Below, in pieces: positions 35,797 to 44,640 of a stretch of 48,512 nucleotides of DNA (within the stretch, counting starts at the first letter, position 1; every line of letters starts with the position of its first letter). The notes below the pieces were generated by a model. That model was not told the DNA's origin, made no database searches, and worked only from the letters and a program-made list of their open reading frames with translations. The position numbers and the translations under genes were made by a program. Location: assembly GCA_002780305.1 (NCBI GenBank), contig PEVD01000028.1, positions 1-48,512 of the forward strand, in the 5' to 3' direction. The stretch is from Candidatus Shapirobacteria bacterium CG03_land_8_20_14_0_80_40_19 (GTDB lineage: Bacteria; Patescibacteriota; Microgenomatia; UM-FILTER-40-11).

Positions 35797-37275
35797 ATGT
35801 CAATAATCGATAAGATTTCCGAACTGATACGGAAACAACAGCAGTTGGAAGAAAAAATTGACCGCATTGTTCAGGAGAAAGCGCCGGCGGAAACCGCTCA
35901 AAAATCTTCAGTTTCGCCAAGTCCAAGAGTCGATTTGTCGGTTTATGAGGCTCAGGCGAGAGAGATTTTGGCTTCGGCACGCGAGGAAGCCGCTAAAATC
36001 AAAATGGAAGCGGTGCGGAAGGAAGCGGAGGCTGACCGGAAAGTGGGGTCGGTTGAAGAAAGAGAAAAATTGGTTGCCCAGCAGAGGGTCGAGATTGAAA
36101 AAAAATTGGCCGATTTGGACCAGTTGCGTAAAGACCAACTGCAAAAGTTGGAAAAAATTGCTTCCCTATCCCGGGAAGAAGCTAAAAATTTAATCATTCA
36201 AGCGGTTGAAAAAAGTCTTTCCGATGAAGTGGCCCGCAAGATTAAGGATGCAGAAATCGAGACGAGGGCGACCGCTGAAGAAAAAGCCAAAGAAATTTTG
36301 GTTGATGCCATGAGACACGGAGCGGTAGATATTGTTCCCGAGTATTCGGTTTCCACCCTTAAACTTCCCGACGAAGAAATCAAAGGCAGAATTATCGGTA
36401 AAGAAGGCCGGAATATCAGGGCGATCGAAGTGGCGACAAAAGTTGAAGTCGAGCTTGACGAAACTCTCGATATCCGTCTTTCTTCTTTTGATCCGATTAG
36501 AAGGGAGGTCGCCAGAAGATCCTTGGAAAAATTAATTAAAGACGGTCGGATACAACCCCAAAGAATCGAAGAGATTGTCCAAAAAACCCAAACTGAGGTG
36601 GACCGGGTTTTATTTGAAGAGGGAGAAAAACTTTGCCATTCACTGCAGGTTTATAACCTTCATCCTGACTTAGTTAAAATGTTGGGCCGTTACAAATTCC
36701 GGTTTTCCTACGGGCAAAACATGATTGTCCATACGCTTGAGGAAACAAAAATCGGAGTGGCGATTGCCAGTGAGTTGAAAGCAGATATTCCGATCGTTAG
36801 ATTGGCCTGTTTACTGCACGATATCGGTAAGATTGTGACTGAAGAAGAAGGCAACCATATTCAGCTGGGAGTTGATTTACTTCGGAAATACCGGATACCG
36901 GAGAGGGTGGTCAATTGTGTGGCCGAACATCATGAAGACAAGCCTTTTTCTTCGATTGAATCAACGATCGTTTGGATTGCCGATGCGATTTCCGGCTCCC
37001 GTCCCGGAGCGCGGTATGAACCGCATGAGGATTACATTAAAAGAATGACCGATATTGAAGATACGGCAAGATCTTTTCCGGGAGTCGAAGAAGCGGTTGC
37101 TTATCAGGCTGGTCGGGAAGTAAGGGTAATTGTGAAGCCGGACAAAGTCAGTGATAATGAACTGACGGTTTTGGTTGATAAGATTGCCAAAAAGCTGGAG
37201 GAAGAAGCCAAATGGGCCGGCCAGATAAAAGTTACCGGTATCCGGGAGATAAGGGCTATCGGTACGGCCAGGTAA
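35797..37275 (+). CDS. rny: Ribonuclease Y (no evident N-terminal TM segment)
   Basis: GRIIGKEGRNIRAIE (KH), CLLHDIGK (HD), AIVREIRAIGTAR-like C-terminus; RBS ggaggag. Confidence 0.94.
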   Translation: MSIIDKISELIRKQQQLEEKIDRIVQEKAPAETAQKSSVSPSPRVDLSVYEAQAREILASAREEAAKIKMEAVRKEAEADRKVGSVEEREKLVAQQRVEIEKKLADLDQLRKDQLQKLEKIASLSREEAKNLIIQAVEKSLSDEVARKIKDAEIETRATAEEKAKEILVDAMRHGAVDIVPEYSVSTLKLPDEEIKGRIIGKEGRNIRAIEVATKVEVELDETLDIRLSSFDPIRREVARRSLEKLIKDGRIQPQRIEEIVQKTQTEVDRVLFEEGEKLCHSLQVYNLHPDLVKMLGRYKFRFSYGQNMIVHTLEETKIGVAIASELKADIPIVRLACLLHDIGKIVTEEEGNHIQLGVDLLRKYRIPERVVNCVAEHHEDKPFSSIESTIVWIADAISGSRPGARYEPHEDYIKRMTDIEDTARSFPGVEEAVAYQAGREVRVIVKPDKVSDNELTVLVDKIAKKLEEEAKWAGQIKVTGIREIRAIGTAR

Positions 37276-37312
37276 CTTGACTTTGTCTTTGTTTTTGGTA
37301 AACTGGTTATGC

Positions 37313-37585
37313 ATGAAGAAAATTGATTTGATTGCGGTTGTTTCCAATAAAGCCCATTTAACTAAAAAAGCCTCAAAGGAAGCGGTGGAGACTTTTATAA
37401 ACGAAGTGGAAAAGGCTTTATCTAAAGGAGAAAAGGTAGTTTTGTCGGGTTTTGGAACATTTAAAAGCGTTTTGGTTAAAGATAAGGCGGTTATTAATCC
37501 CAAAACAAAATTAAAACAGATTGTCAAATCCCACCGCGCCGCCCGTTTTACTCCCGGCAGAAGTCTGCGAAAATCAGTAAAATGA
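37313..37585 (+). CDS. HU/IHF-family DNA-binding protein
   Basis: MKKIDLIAVVSNKAHLTKKASKEAVETFINEVEKALSKGEKVVLSGFGTFKS. Confidence 0.93.
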   Translation: MKKIDLIAVVSNKAHLTKKASKEAVETFINEVEKALSKGEKVVLSGFGTFKSVLVKDKAVINPKTKLKQIVKSHRAARFTPGRSLRKSVK

Positions 37586-37601
37586 TTTTTCTTCGGTATA
37601 A

Positions 37602-38738
37602 ATGAAAAAATATTTTATCAAGGTCTTTGGTTGTGCCATGAATGTAGCGGATACGGAAAGAATTGCCGGATGGTATGAGGCGAGAGGATATCGGAGAACA
37701 GAAAAACCAAGAGAAGCCAATGAGGTAGTTATTGTTACTTGTTCGGTTAGGCAAACGGCAGAAGACCGCGTTTATGGTCTAATTAATAATTTAGCAAAAT
37801 ACAAAATACCTGCCTTGCCGGCAGGCAGGCAAAATACTAAATACAAAATAATATTGACCGGTTGCATGCTTCGTTACCCGTTAAAATATTTAAAAGAAAA
37901 ACTGCCAAACGTTGATGAATTTGTAAAAATTTCAAATTTCAAATTTCAAAATTCAAATTTGCACGAACATTCTTCAAAAGTTTGTGCGTTGGTCCCCATT
38001 ATGGAGGGTTGCAATAATTTTTGCTCTTACTGTGTTGTTCCTTATGCCAGAGGTCGGGAAGTTTCAAGACCATTTGAGGAGATTGTGTGTGAGGTGGAGG
38101 GGTTAGCAAGAAGAGGATATAAAGAGATTACACTACTGGGTCAAAATGTGAATTCCTACGGTAAAGATTTTCCTCCGGAAGAAAAAAGGCGTTTTCTTAA
38201 TTGCTTCAATGATTTAAATCATTGTATCAAAAATTTGTTTGCAACTTTGTTAAGAACTCTTCATAAAATTGGAGGATTAGAAAAAATATCATTTTTAACT
38301 TCCAACCCCTGGGATTTGGATGATAACATTATTGAGGCAATGGCCTTGCCGAAAATTGACCGCTATCTGCATTTGCCGGTGCAGTCGGGAGATGATGAAA
38401 TTCTTCGCAAAATGAACCGCCACTATACAGCCGAAGATTATTTAAAATTGGTGAAAAAAATCAGAACTAAAATTCCCGATATTAAAATTGGGACCGACAT
38501 TATTGTTGGTTTCCCCGGGGAGACGGAAGAACAATTTCAAAACACGGTTCAGCTTTGCAAAAAAGTTGGTTTTGTCAAAGCATATGTTGCGATGTATTCG
38601 CCCAGATTGCAAACAGCGGCATATAAATTGGTTGATGAAATTTCTCATAAAGAAAAAAGAAGGAGGTGGAAAATTTTGGATGATTTGATTAATAAGAATC
38701 CGGCTCAAAATGACAAATTTTTATCGTATGTACGATAA
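37602..38738 (+). CDS. miaB: tRNA-2-methylthio-N6-dimethylallyladenosine synthase-like (MiaB), C-terminally short, two repeat-derived inserts
   Basis: FGCAMNVADTERI, MEGCNNFCSYCVVPYARGREVSRP (radical SAM CxxxCxxC), GTDIIVGFPGETEE. Confidence 0.88.
   Translation: MKKYFIKVFGCAMNVADTERIAGWYEARGYRRTEKPREANEVVIVTCSVRQTAEDRVYGLINNLAKYKIPALPAGRQNTKYKIILTGCMLRYPLKYLKEKLPNVDEFVKISNFKFQNSNLHEHSSKVCALVPIMEGCNNFCSYCVVPYARGREVSRPFEEIVCEVEGLARRGYKEITLLGQNVNSYGKDFPPEEKRRFLNCFNDLNHCIKNLFATLLRTLHKIGGLEKISFLTSNPWDLDDNIIEAMALPKIDRYLHLPVQSGDDEILRKMNRHYTAEDYLKLVKKIRTKIPDIKIGTDIIVGFPGETEEQFQNTVQLCKKVGFVKAYVAMYSPRLQTAAYKLVDEISHKEKRRRWKILDDLINKNPAQNDKFLSYVR
37795..37852. repeat. Palindromic element in miaB with AT-rich flanks
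   Basis: aaaatacaaaatacCTGCCTTGCCGGCAGGCAGgcaaaatactaaatacaaaata; encodes YKIPALPAGRQNTKYK. Confidence 0.75.
37926..37961. repeat. Iterated caaattt-word element in miaB
   Basis: aaaatttcaaatttcaaatttcaaaattcaaatttg; encodes KISNFKFQNSN. Confidence 0.7.
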
Positions 38739-38746
38739 AAAACTGT
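38711..38746. repeat. 36-nt dispersed repeat copy B (contains the miaB stop and a perfect 11-bp inverted repeat)
   Basis: TGACAAATTTTTATCGTATGTACGATAAAAAACTGT; TTTTTATCGTA-TG-TACGATAAAAA. Confidence 0.8.
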
Positions 38747-38811
38747 ATGCCAGAATAATGTTATATAATACATTTTAAAGAGAAGATAAATAAAATTTAG
38801 GAAATAACAGT

Positions 38812-39774
38812 ATGTTTCTTTATGATAGGGTCTACGGAAAATTTGAGATTAACGAACCGGTTTTGAAAGCATTTCTGAAAACTCCGGCCTTACTGCGCTT
38901 GAAAAATATTTCTCAATTTGGCGTTCCCAACAAGTATTATCATTGGAAAGGTTTTAGCCGTTATGAACACAGTGTTGGTGTAATGCTCCTTTTAAGAAAA
39001 CTTGGAACTTCTTTGGAAGAGCAACTGGCGGGCTTGCTTCATGATGTTTCTACCCTTGCGTTTTCTCATGTTGCCGATTGGGTTTTTGCGGAAGGGACGA
39101 AAGGGAAAGAAAGCTACCATGACCAAATCCACGAAAGTTTTATTAAAAGGACTGAAGTACCTAAACTTCTCGAAAAGTATGGTTTTTCTTTGGAGAGAAT
39201 TTTGCAGCAAAACAATTTTACTTTATTGGAACAGGAAGTGCCGGAATTATGTGCTGACAGAATTGATTACTCAGCCAGACAGTGGAAAGATTATTTGAGT
39301 AATCAAGAAATAACTTTTTGTTTAGGAAGTCTGACAAACTTTAATGGAGAAATAGTATTTTTGGACAAAAACGCCGCTTTTAAATTTGCCCATACCTTTT
39401 TAATGTTGCAAACGGAGTTTTGGGGAGGAGAAGAAGCTGTCAAGAGATATTATTTATTTTTTCAAACACTGAAAAGGGCCCTAAAAATTAAGATTTTAAA
39501 GAGAAAAGATTTTTTTAAAGATGAAAAATATGTTATGAAGATAATTAGTCAGTGTGAGGATGCCGAAATTATTAAATCTTTAAAAATGTTGTCTAAAAAA
39601 AGTGTCCCTAATTTGGAAACTAAAAAATCATCAAAAATTTTTAAAAAATTCAGATATATTGACCCGAAAGTCTTGGAGAACGGGAAATTATTAAGACTAA
39701 GCAGACTAATGCCAAAGTTTGGCAAGATTATCAATGAACACAGGAGAATAAATAAAGTTGGTGTTAAAATATAA
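38812..39774 (+). CDS. HD-domain phosphohydrolase (SAMHD1/dGTPase-like superfamily)
   Basis: RYEHSVGVMLLLRKL, AGLLHDVSTLAFSHVADW. Confidence 0.8.
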   Translation: MFLYDRVYGKFEINEPVLKAFLKTPALLRLKNISQFGVPNKYYHWKGFSRYEHSVGVMLLLRKLGTSLEEQLAGLLHDVSTLAFSHVADWVFAEGTKGKESYHDQIHESFIKRTEVPKLLEKYGFSLERILQQNNFTLLEQEVPELCADRIDYSARQWKDYLSNQEITFCLGSLTNFNGEIVFLDKNAAFKFAHTFLMLQTEFWGGEEAVKRYYLFFQTLKRALKIKILKRKDFFKDEKYVMKIISQCEDAEIIKSLKMLSKKSVPNLETKKSSKIFKKFRYIDPKVLENGKLLRLSRLMPKFGKIINEHRRINKVGVKI

Positions 39775-39777
39775 TAT

Positions 39778-41169
39778 ATGAGTGGATTGTTTGGGGTGGT
39801 TAGTAACAGAGATTGTGTCGAGACGCTTTTTTACGGCACCGATTATCATTCTCATTTGGGAACACAGAAAGCAGGCTTGGCGGTTTTTAACCATAAACTT
39901 CAAAGAAGTATCCACGATATTACCGTTTCTCAATTCAAATCAAAATTTGCCGAAGAATTGGCAAGCTTTAAAGGAAAAATGGGGATTGGGGTGATCAGTG
40001 ATCATGATCCTCAGCCGATAATTATTTCTTCTTCTTTTGGTAATTTTGCTTTGGTGATGAATGGTCTTTTGGCGAACAGGGATAAACTGATAAAAGAAAT
40101 TATGAACCGGGGGAGCAGTTTTTCGGAATTGAGCAGTGGTGAAATTAATGCGGTGGAAGTAATCGGTAAATTGATTGCCCAAAAAAGCGGAATCCTCCAG
40201 GGAATTGAAAATGTTTTGGATAAGGTGAAAGGGTCGGCTTCATTTCTGGTTTTGACAAAAGAAGGAATATACGCTGTTAGAGATAAATTTGGCCGAACTC
40301 CGCTTACGATAGGGAAAAACGAAGGAGTTTTGGCGGTTGCTTCGGAATCATGCGCCTTTCCAAATTTAGGTTTTAGAACAGAGAAAGAGCTTGGACCCGG
40401 AGAAATTGTTTTGATCAACGAAAAGGGCTTGCAAAAAATAAAGGCGCCGTCTAATAAAGAAAAAATCTGCGCCTTTTTATGGATTTATACCGGTTATCCG
40501 GCTTCGGTATATGATGGCATTTCAGTAGAGACAGTAAGAGAGCGTTGCGGTGCTAATTTGGCAAAAGATGATAAAATCAAAGCCGATTTGGTTACCGGAG
40601 TTCCGGATTCGGGTATTGCCCATGCGATTGGTTATGCGGCGGCGGCCAAAATTCCCTATCGTCGGTCATTGGTGAAATATACGTCCGGTTATGGCCGTAG
40701 CTATACTCCTCCGTCACAAAAAATCAGAGATAAAGTGGCCAAAATGAAGTTAATTCCAATTAAAGAAGTAGTCGGCGGAAAAAGTATTGTCATTTGTGAT
40801 GACTCGATTGTACGGGGAACACAGCTGAAAAATCAGGCGATTCAAAAACTTTGGCGTTGCGGAGCGAAAGAGATTCATGTCCGAATTGCTTGTCCGCCGT
40901 TAATGTTTCCCTGTTCGTATTGTCTTTCCACCAGGACAAACAAGGAATTGGCGGCCAGAAGGGCGATCAAAAAAGCTTTTGGGGAAAAAACCCTGCCGCT
41001 TGAGGATTTTTTAGATTATAAAAACTGCCGGTATCAGAAAATGGTTGAAGCCATTTGTAAAGAATTAGGGGTGAACTCTCTTAGGTATCAAAGCGTGGAA
41101 GATATGATTGAAGCGATCGGTTTACCAAAAGAAAGACTTTGCCTTTACTGCTGGACCGGCAAGGATTAG
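39778..41169 (+). CDS. Amidophosphoribosyltransferase-like protein (PurF family), Cys nucleophile replaced by Ser
   Basis: MSGLFGVVSNRD; VPDSGIAHAIGYAAAAKIPYRRSLVKY; IVICDDSIVRGTQ (PRPP loop). Confidence 0.85.
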   Translation: MSGLFGVVSNRDCVETLFYGTDYHSHLGTQKAGLAVFNHKLQRSIHDITVSQFKSKFAEELASFKGKMGIGVISDHDPQPIIISSSFGNFALVMNGLLANRDKLIKEIMNRGSSFSELSSGEINAVEVIGKLIAQKSGILQGIENVLDKVKGSASFLVLTKEGIYAVRDKFGRTPLTIGKNEGVLAVASESCAFPNLGFRTEKELGPGEIVLINEKGLQKIKAPSNKEKICAFLWIYTGYPASVYDGISVETVRERCGANLAKDDKIKADLVTGVPDSGIAHAIGYAAAAKIPYRRSLVKYTSGYGRSYTPPSQKIRDKVAKMKLIPIKEVVGGKSIVICDDSIVRGTQLKNQAIQKLWRCGAKEIHVRIACPPLMFPCSYCLSTRTNKELAARRAIKKAFGEKTLPLEDFLDYKNCRYQKMVEAICKELGVNSLRYQSVEDMIEAIGLPKERLCLYCWTGKD

Positions 41170-41178
41170 CTTATTTCA

Positions 41179-42699
41179 TTGATGTCTGGAAATAAAGCCT
41201 TTATTATTACGTTTTCCATTTTCTTTTTGTCAACAGTTGCAGTAATATTTGGATTAAAGTATTTCATTAATAAAAAAGTTAAAGCCGATATTGTCCCCGA
41301 AAAAAAAATGATTATCAGAAAACCAGCCGTTGCCGGCAGTTTTTATCCGGCCGATTCGGAAGAATTAAATTCTCAAATTAGTGGATTTTTTGATCAGGCA
41401 AAAATGTTGGACACCGAAAGTAATTTGAGAATATTAATTGTGCCCCATGCCGGACTGGAGTATTCCGGTCAGACCGCTGCTTGGGGATTTAGGCAGGTTG
41501 AGGATAAAAAATATACTCGAGTAATTTTATTGGGCGTTTCCCATAAGAACTGGTTTGATTATGCCGCCGTTTATAATGAGGGAAAATGGGAAACGCCGTT
41601 GGGGGAGACACCAATAGATGAGGAGCTGGCAACGGCGCTGTTGGGAAACAAAACTGTCGCAGATACGGTTTCCCATAAAGAAGAACACAGTCTTGAGGTT
41701 GAACTGGTTTTGTTACAAAAGATTTTAAGTAATTTTAAAATTGTACCGATTTTACTCGGTCAAGTATCGGATAAAGTTATTGATGATTTGGCGGGAAAAA
41801 TCAGCCAAAATATGGATGAAAATACTTTGCTCGTTGTCAGCTCGGATTTGTCCCATTACCCTTCATGGTCAGTTGCCAACGAGGTTGACGGGGAAACAAT
41901 AAAAGCGATAGTTAGCGGAAATAAAAGCACTTTTGAGAGAAAAATTGGTGATTTGGAATCAAAAAATTATCCCGGTTTAGATACTTGTGCCTGCGGGCAG
42001 CAGGCGATTAGTGTTGCCTTAAAAATAGCGGAGATTTTGTCAATAGAAGACTTTAGGAAAATACATTACGAAAATTCCGGAGATATCAGCGGTGATAAAA
42101 GCCGTGTCGTGGGTTATGCGGCCATCGGGGCATGGCAGGAGAGCGGCCAGGATATTTTGGGGGAACAAGCAAAGAAAGAAGCCCTATCAATCGCCCGAAG
42201 AACATTGGAGGAATACTTAAAAACTAATAAAGTTTTGAAAATTATTCCAAGAGAGAAAGTCCTGGAAAAATTTTTAGGTGCTTTTGTTACCTTACAAAAG
42301 GCCGGTCAACTGCGGGGATGTATCGGCTTATTTGAGCCGGAAATGCCGCTTTATAAAGTCATACAGGAGATGGCAATTGCCGCCGCTACGGAGGACGGCC
42401 GGTTTTTGCCGGTTGCCGAAAAAGAACTTAAAGAGGTAAATATCGAGATTTCCATCATGACACCAAAAAAGAAAATTAATGATTGGCGGGAAATTCAACC
42501 GGGAAAACAGGGGGTGGTAATTCAGAAAGGCCCAAATTCCGGCACCTTTTTGCCTCAAGTGGCAACCGAAACAGGATGGTCAAAGGAGGAGTTTTTAGGC
42601 CAGCTTTGTACACAAAAGGCTGGATTGCCAAACGATTGCTATAAAGATCCCTTGGTTAGTCTTTTTGTCTTCGAAGCCCAGGTTTTTGCAGAAGATTAG
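41179..42699 (+). CDS. Memo-AMMECR1 fusion (AmmeMemoRadiSam system proteins B + A) with N-terminal TM
   Basis: RKPAVAGSFYPADSEEL (Memo) ... LRGCIGLFEPEMPLYKVIQEMAIAAATEDGRF (AMMECR1). Confidence 0.9.
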   Translation: MMSGNKAFIITFSIFFLSTVAVIFGLKYFINKKVKADIVPEKKMIIRKPAVAGSFYPADSEELNSQISGFFDQAKMLDTESNLRILIVPHAGLEYSGQTAAWGFRQVEDKKYTRVILLGVSHKNWFDYAAVYNEGKWETPLGETPIDEELATALLGNKTVADTVSHKEEHSLEVELVLLQKILSNFKIVPILLGQVSDKVIDDLAGKISQNMDENTLLVVSSDLSHYPSWSVANEVDGETIKAIVSGNKSTFERKIGDLESKNYPGLDTCACGQQAISVALKIAEILSIEDFRKIHYENSGDISGDKSRVVGYAAIGAWQESGQDILGEQAKKEALSIARRTLEEYLKTNKVLKIIPREKVLEKFLGAFVTLQKAGQLRGCIGLFEPEMPLYKVIQEMAIAAATEDGRFLPVAEKELKEVNIEISIMTPKKKINDWREIQPGKQGVVIQKGPNSGTFLPQVATETGWSKEEFLGQLCTQKAGLPNDCYKDPLVSLFVFEAQVFAED

Positions 42700-42714
42700 G
42701 CTTTTTAAGGGAAT

Positions 42715-43656
42715 ATGAATAACATGAATAAGCTTTTAATCATTTGTGGACCGACGGCGACCGGAAAAACTAAGTTAGGGATTGATCTGGCCAAAAAATT
42801 TAACGGGGAGATTATTTCGGCGGATTCGAGACAGGTGTATCGGGGGATGGATATCGGAACGGGGAAAGACGATTTAAAAACCTGGCTGATAGATGTGGCT
42901 AAACCTGACTTTCGGTTTAATGTGGCGGATTATAAAAAGTATGCAGATATAGCGATAGAAGATATTCTTAGTAGGAACAAATTACCAATTATTGTTGGGG
43001 GAACTGGTTTTTATATTAAGGCGGTTACGGAAGGGATTGAGACGATTGGGGTAGAACCGGATTGGGAACTGAGAGCAAAATTAGCGAATTATCGGATTAA
43101 CGAATTAAGAATTGTTCTTGAAAAAATAGACCCGAAGCGTTGGCAAAAAATGAACGAAAGCGATCGGCAAAACCCAAGGAGACTGGTAAGGGCGATAGAA
43201 ATAGCGCAAAACAAAAAACAAAATACAAAATACCTGCCTTGCTCGCCCCGCGGCGTAGCCGGCCGGCCGGCAGGCAAAATACAAAATACAAAAAAGGACA
43301 CACTTTTTATTGGACTTACCTCACCGTACAAATTTTTATATCAAAGAATTGACCGAAGAGTGGAGGCTCGAGTAGAAGCAGGGCTTGAGGAAGAAATAAG
43401 AAGTTTATTAAAAAAGGGCTATACTTGGGAAAATTCTGCCTTGGGAACAACTTTGGCATACAATGAGTGGCGCCCCTATTTTGAAAATCAAAAAAACAAG
43501 GAAGAAGTAATTAAAAAATGGAAATTTGACGAGCATGGCTATGCCCGGAGGCAAATGACTTGGTTCAGAAAGCAACCAAAAATAAACTGGTTTGATATAA
43601 ACAAACAAAATTTTCAGGAAGAAGTGGAAAAAAAAGTGGGAAATTGGTATAGTTAG
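42715..43656 (+). CDS. miaA: tRNA dimethylallyltransferase with a repeat-derived insert
   Basis: LLIICGPTATGKTKLGIDLAKKFNGEIISADSRQVYRGMDIGTGK. Confidence 0.96.
   Translation: MNNMNKLLIICGPTATGKTKLGIDLAKKFNGEIISADSRQVYRGMDIGTGKDDLKTWLIDVAKPDFRFNVADYKKYADIAIEDILSRNKLPIIVGGTGFYIKAVTEGIETIGVEPDWELRAKLANYRINELRIVLEKIDPKRWQKMNESDRQNPRRLVRAIEIAQNKKQNTKYLPCSPRGVAGRPAGKIQNTKKDTLFIGLTSPYKFLYQRIDRRVEARVEAGLEEEIRSLLKKGYTWENSALGTTLAYNEWRPYFENQKNKEEVIKKWKFDEHGYARRQMTWFRKQPKINWFDINKQNFQEEVEKKVGNWYS
43210..43293. repeat. GC-rich palindromic element with AT-rich flanks in miaA
   Basis: acaaaatacaaaatacCTGCCTTGCTCGCCCCGCGGCGTAGCCGGCCGGCCGGCAGGcaaaatacaaaatac; encodes QNTKYLPCSPRGVAGRPAGKIQNTK. Confidence 0.75.
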
Positions 43657-43659
43657 TAG

Positions 43660-44640
43660 ATGGCCAGAAAGATTGAAATTTCTCATCGGACGATAATTTT
43701 TATTGCTGTTTTCGGTGTCTTTTTGTGGCTTTTGTTTCAAATCAGGCAAATTATTCTGGCGCTTTTTGTTGCCGTTATTCTGATGTCTTCTTTAAATCCT
43801 TCGATTGAAAGGCTTGAGAAGAAAAAAATCCCCCGCTGGTTGGCGATTACCTTAATTTATTTACTGGTTTTCTTATTTTTGTGTTTTGCCGTCGGCGGGC
43901 TGATTCCGCCTTTGCTTGAACAAACCTCGAATTTAATAAATCGGATTCCCGAGTTTTTTCGCCAGTTTAGCTTTTTGGGTATCGACGAAAAAATTATTGC
44001 CGGACAACTTAGCGGTTTAACTTTGGTGCCGGCTAATATTTTTAAATTTGTGGCGGGAATCTTTTCCAATATTGTGGGGATTTTTGCCTTGGGAATTATC
44101 ACTTTTTATTTGCTTTTGGAGAGAAAAAGTTTAGACCGTTATTTGACGGTTTTATTCGGGGGAGACAAAGAAAAACAGATTGAAAAAGTAATTGACAGGA
44201 TTGAGAATCGGCTTGGTAACTGGGTTAGAGGACAGTTTTTTTTAATGGTGATTGTTGGTGTTTTAAATTACATCGGCTTTCGAATAATCGGCATAAGTTT
44301 TGCCCTGCCTTTGGCAATTTTGGCTTTTTTGTTTGAAATAATTCCCAATATCGGTCCTACCGCCGCCGCTTTCCCGGCTATTCTTATTGGTTTGACTGTC
44401 TCTCCGTATCACGCCTTGGCTACGGCCGGCTGGTGTTTTCTTGTTCAGCAAGTAGAAAATTCAATTTTAGTGCCGAGAATTATGAAACAAGTCGCCGGAG
44501 TAAATCCACTGGTTTCGATTTTATCCTTGGCGGTAGGTTTTAAAATTGCCGGGATAGGCGGGGCGATTTTGGCTATCCCGACTTTTATTGTTCTTGAGAT
44601 GGTAGTCGGGATAATTTATTCTTCAAAGAAAAATGGTTGA
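43660..44640 (+). CDS. AI-2E family transporter (PerM-like)
   Basis: Polytopic; IIPNIGPTAAAFPAILIGL; EIMKQVAGVNPLVSILSLAVGFKIAGIGGAILAIP-type C-terminus. Confidence 0.88.
   Translation: MARKIEISHRTIIFIAVFGVFLWLLFQIRQIILALFVAVILMSSLNPSIERLEKKKIPRWLAITLIYLLVFLFLCFAVGGLIPPLLEQTSNLINRIPEFFRQFSFLGIDEKIIAGQLSGLTLVPANIFKFVAGIFSNIVGIFALGIITFYLLLERKSLDRYLTVLFGGDKEKQIEKVIDRIENRLGNWVRGQFFLMVIVGVLNYIGFRIIGISFALPLAILAFLFEIIPNIGPTAAAFPAILIGLTVSPYHALATAGWCFLVQQVENSILVPRIMKQVAGVNPLVSILSLAVGFKIAGIGGAILAIPTFIVLEMVVGIIYSSKKNG

Noticed and set aside
37926-37961. Possible CRISPR repeats in the iterated caaattt segment
   Set aside because: Units are 6-8 nt with no spacers and lie in frame inside miaB.
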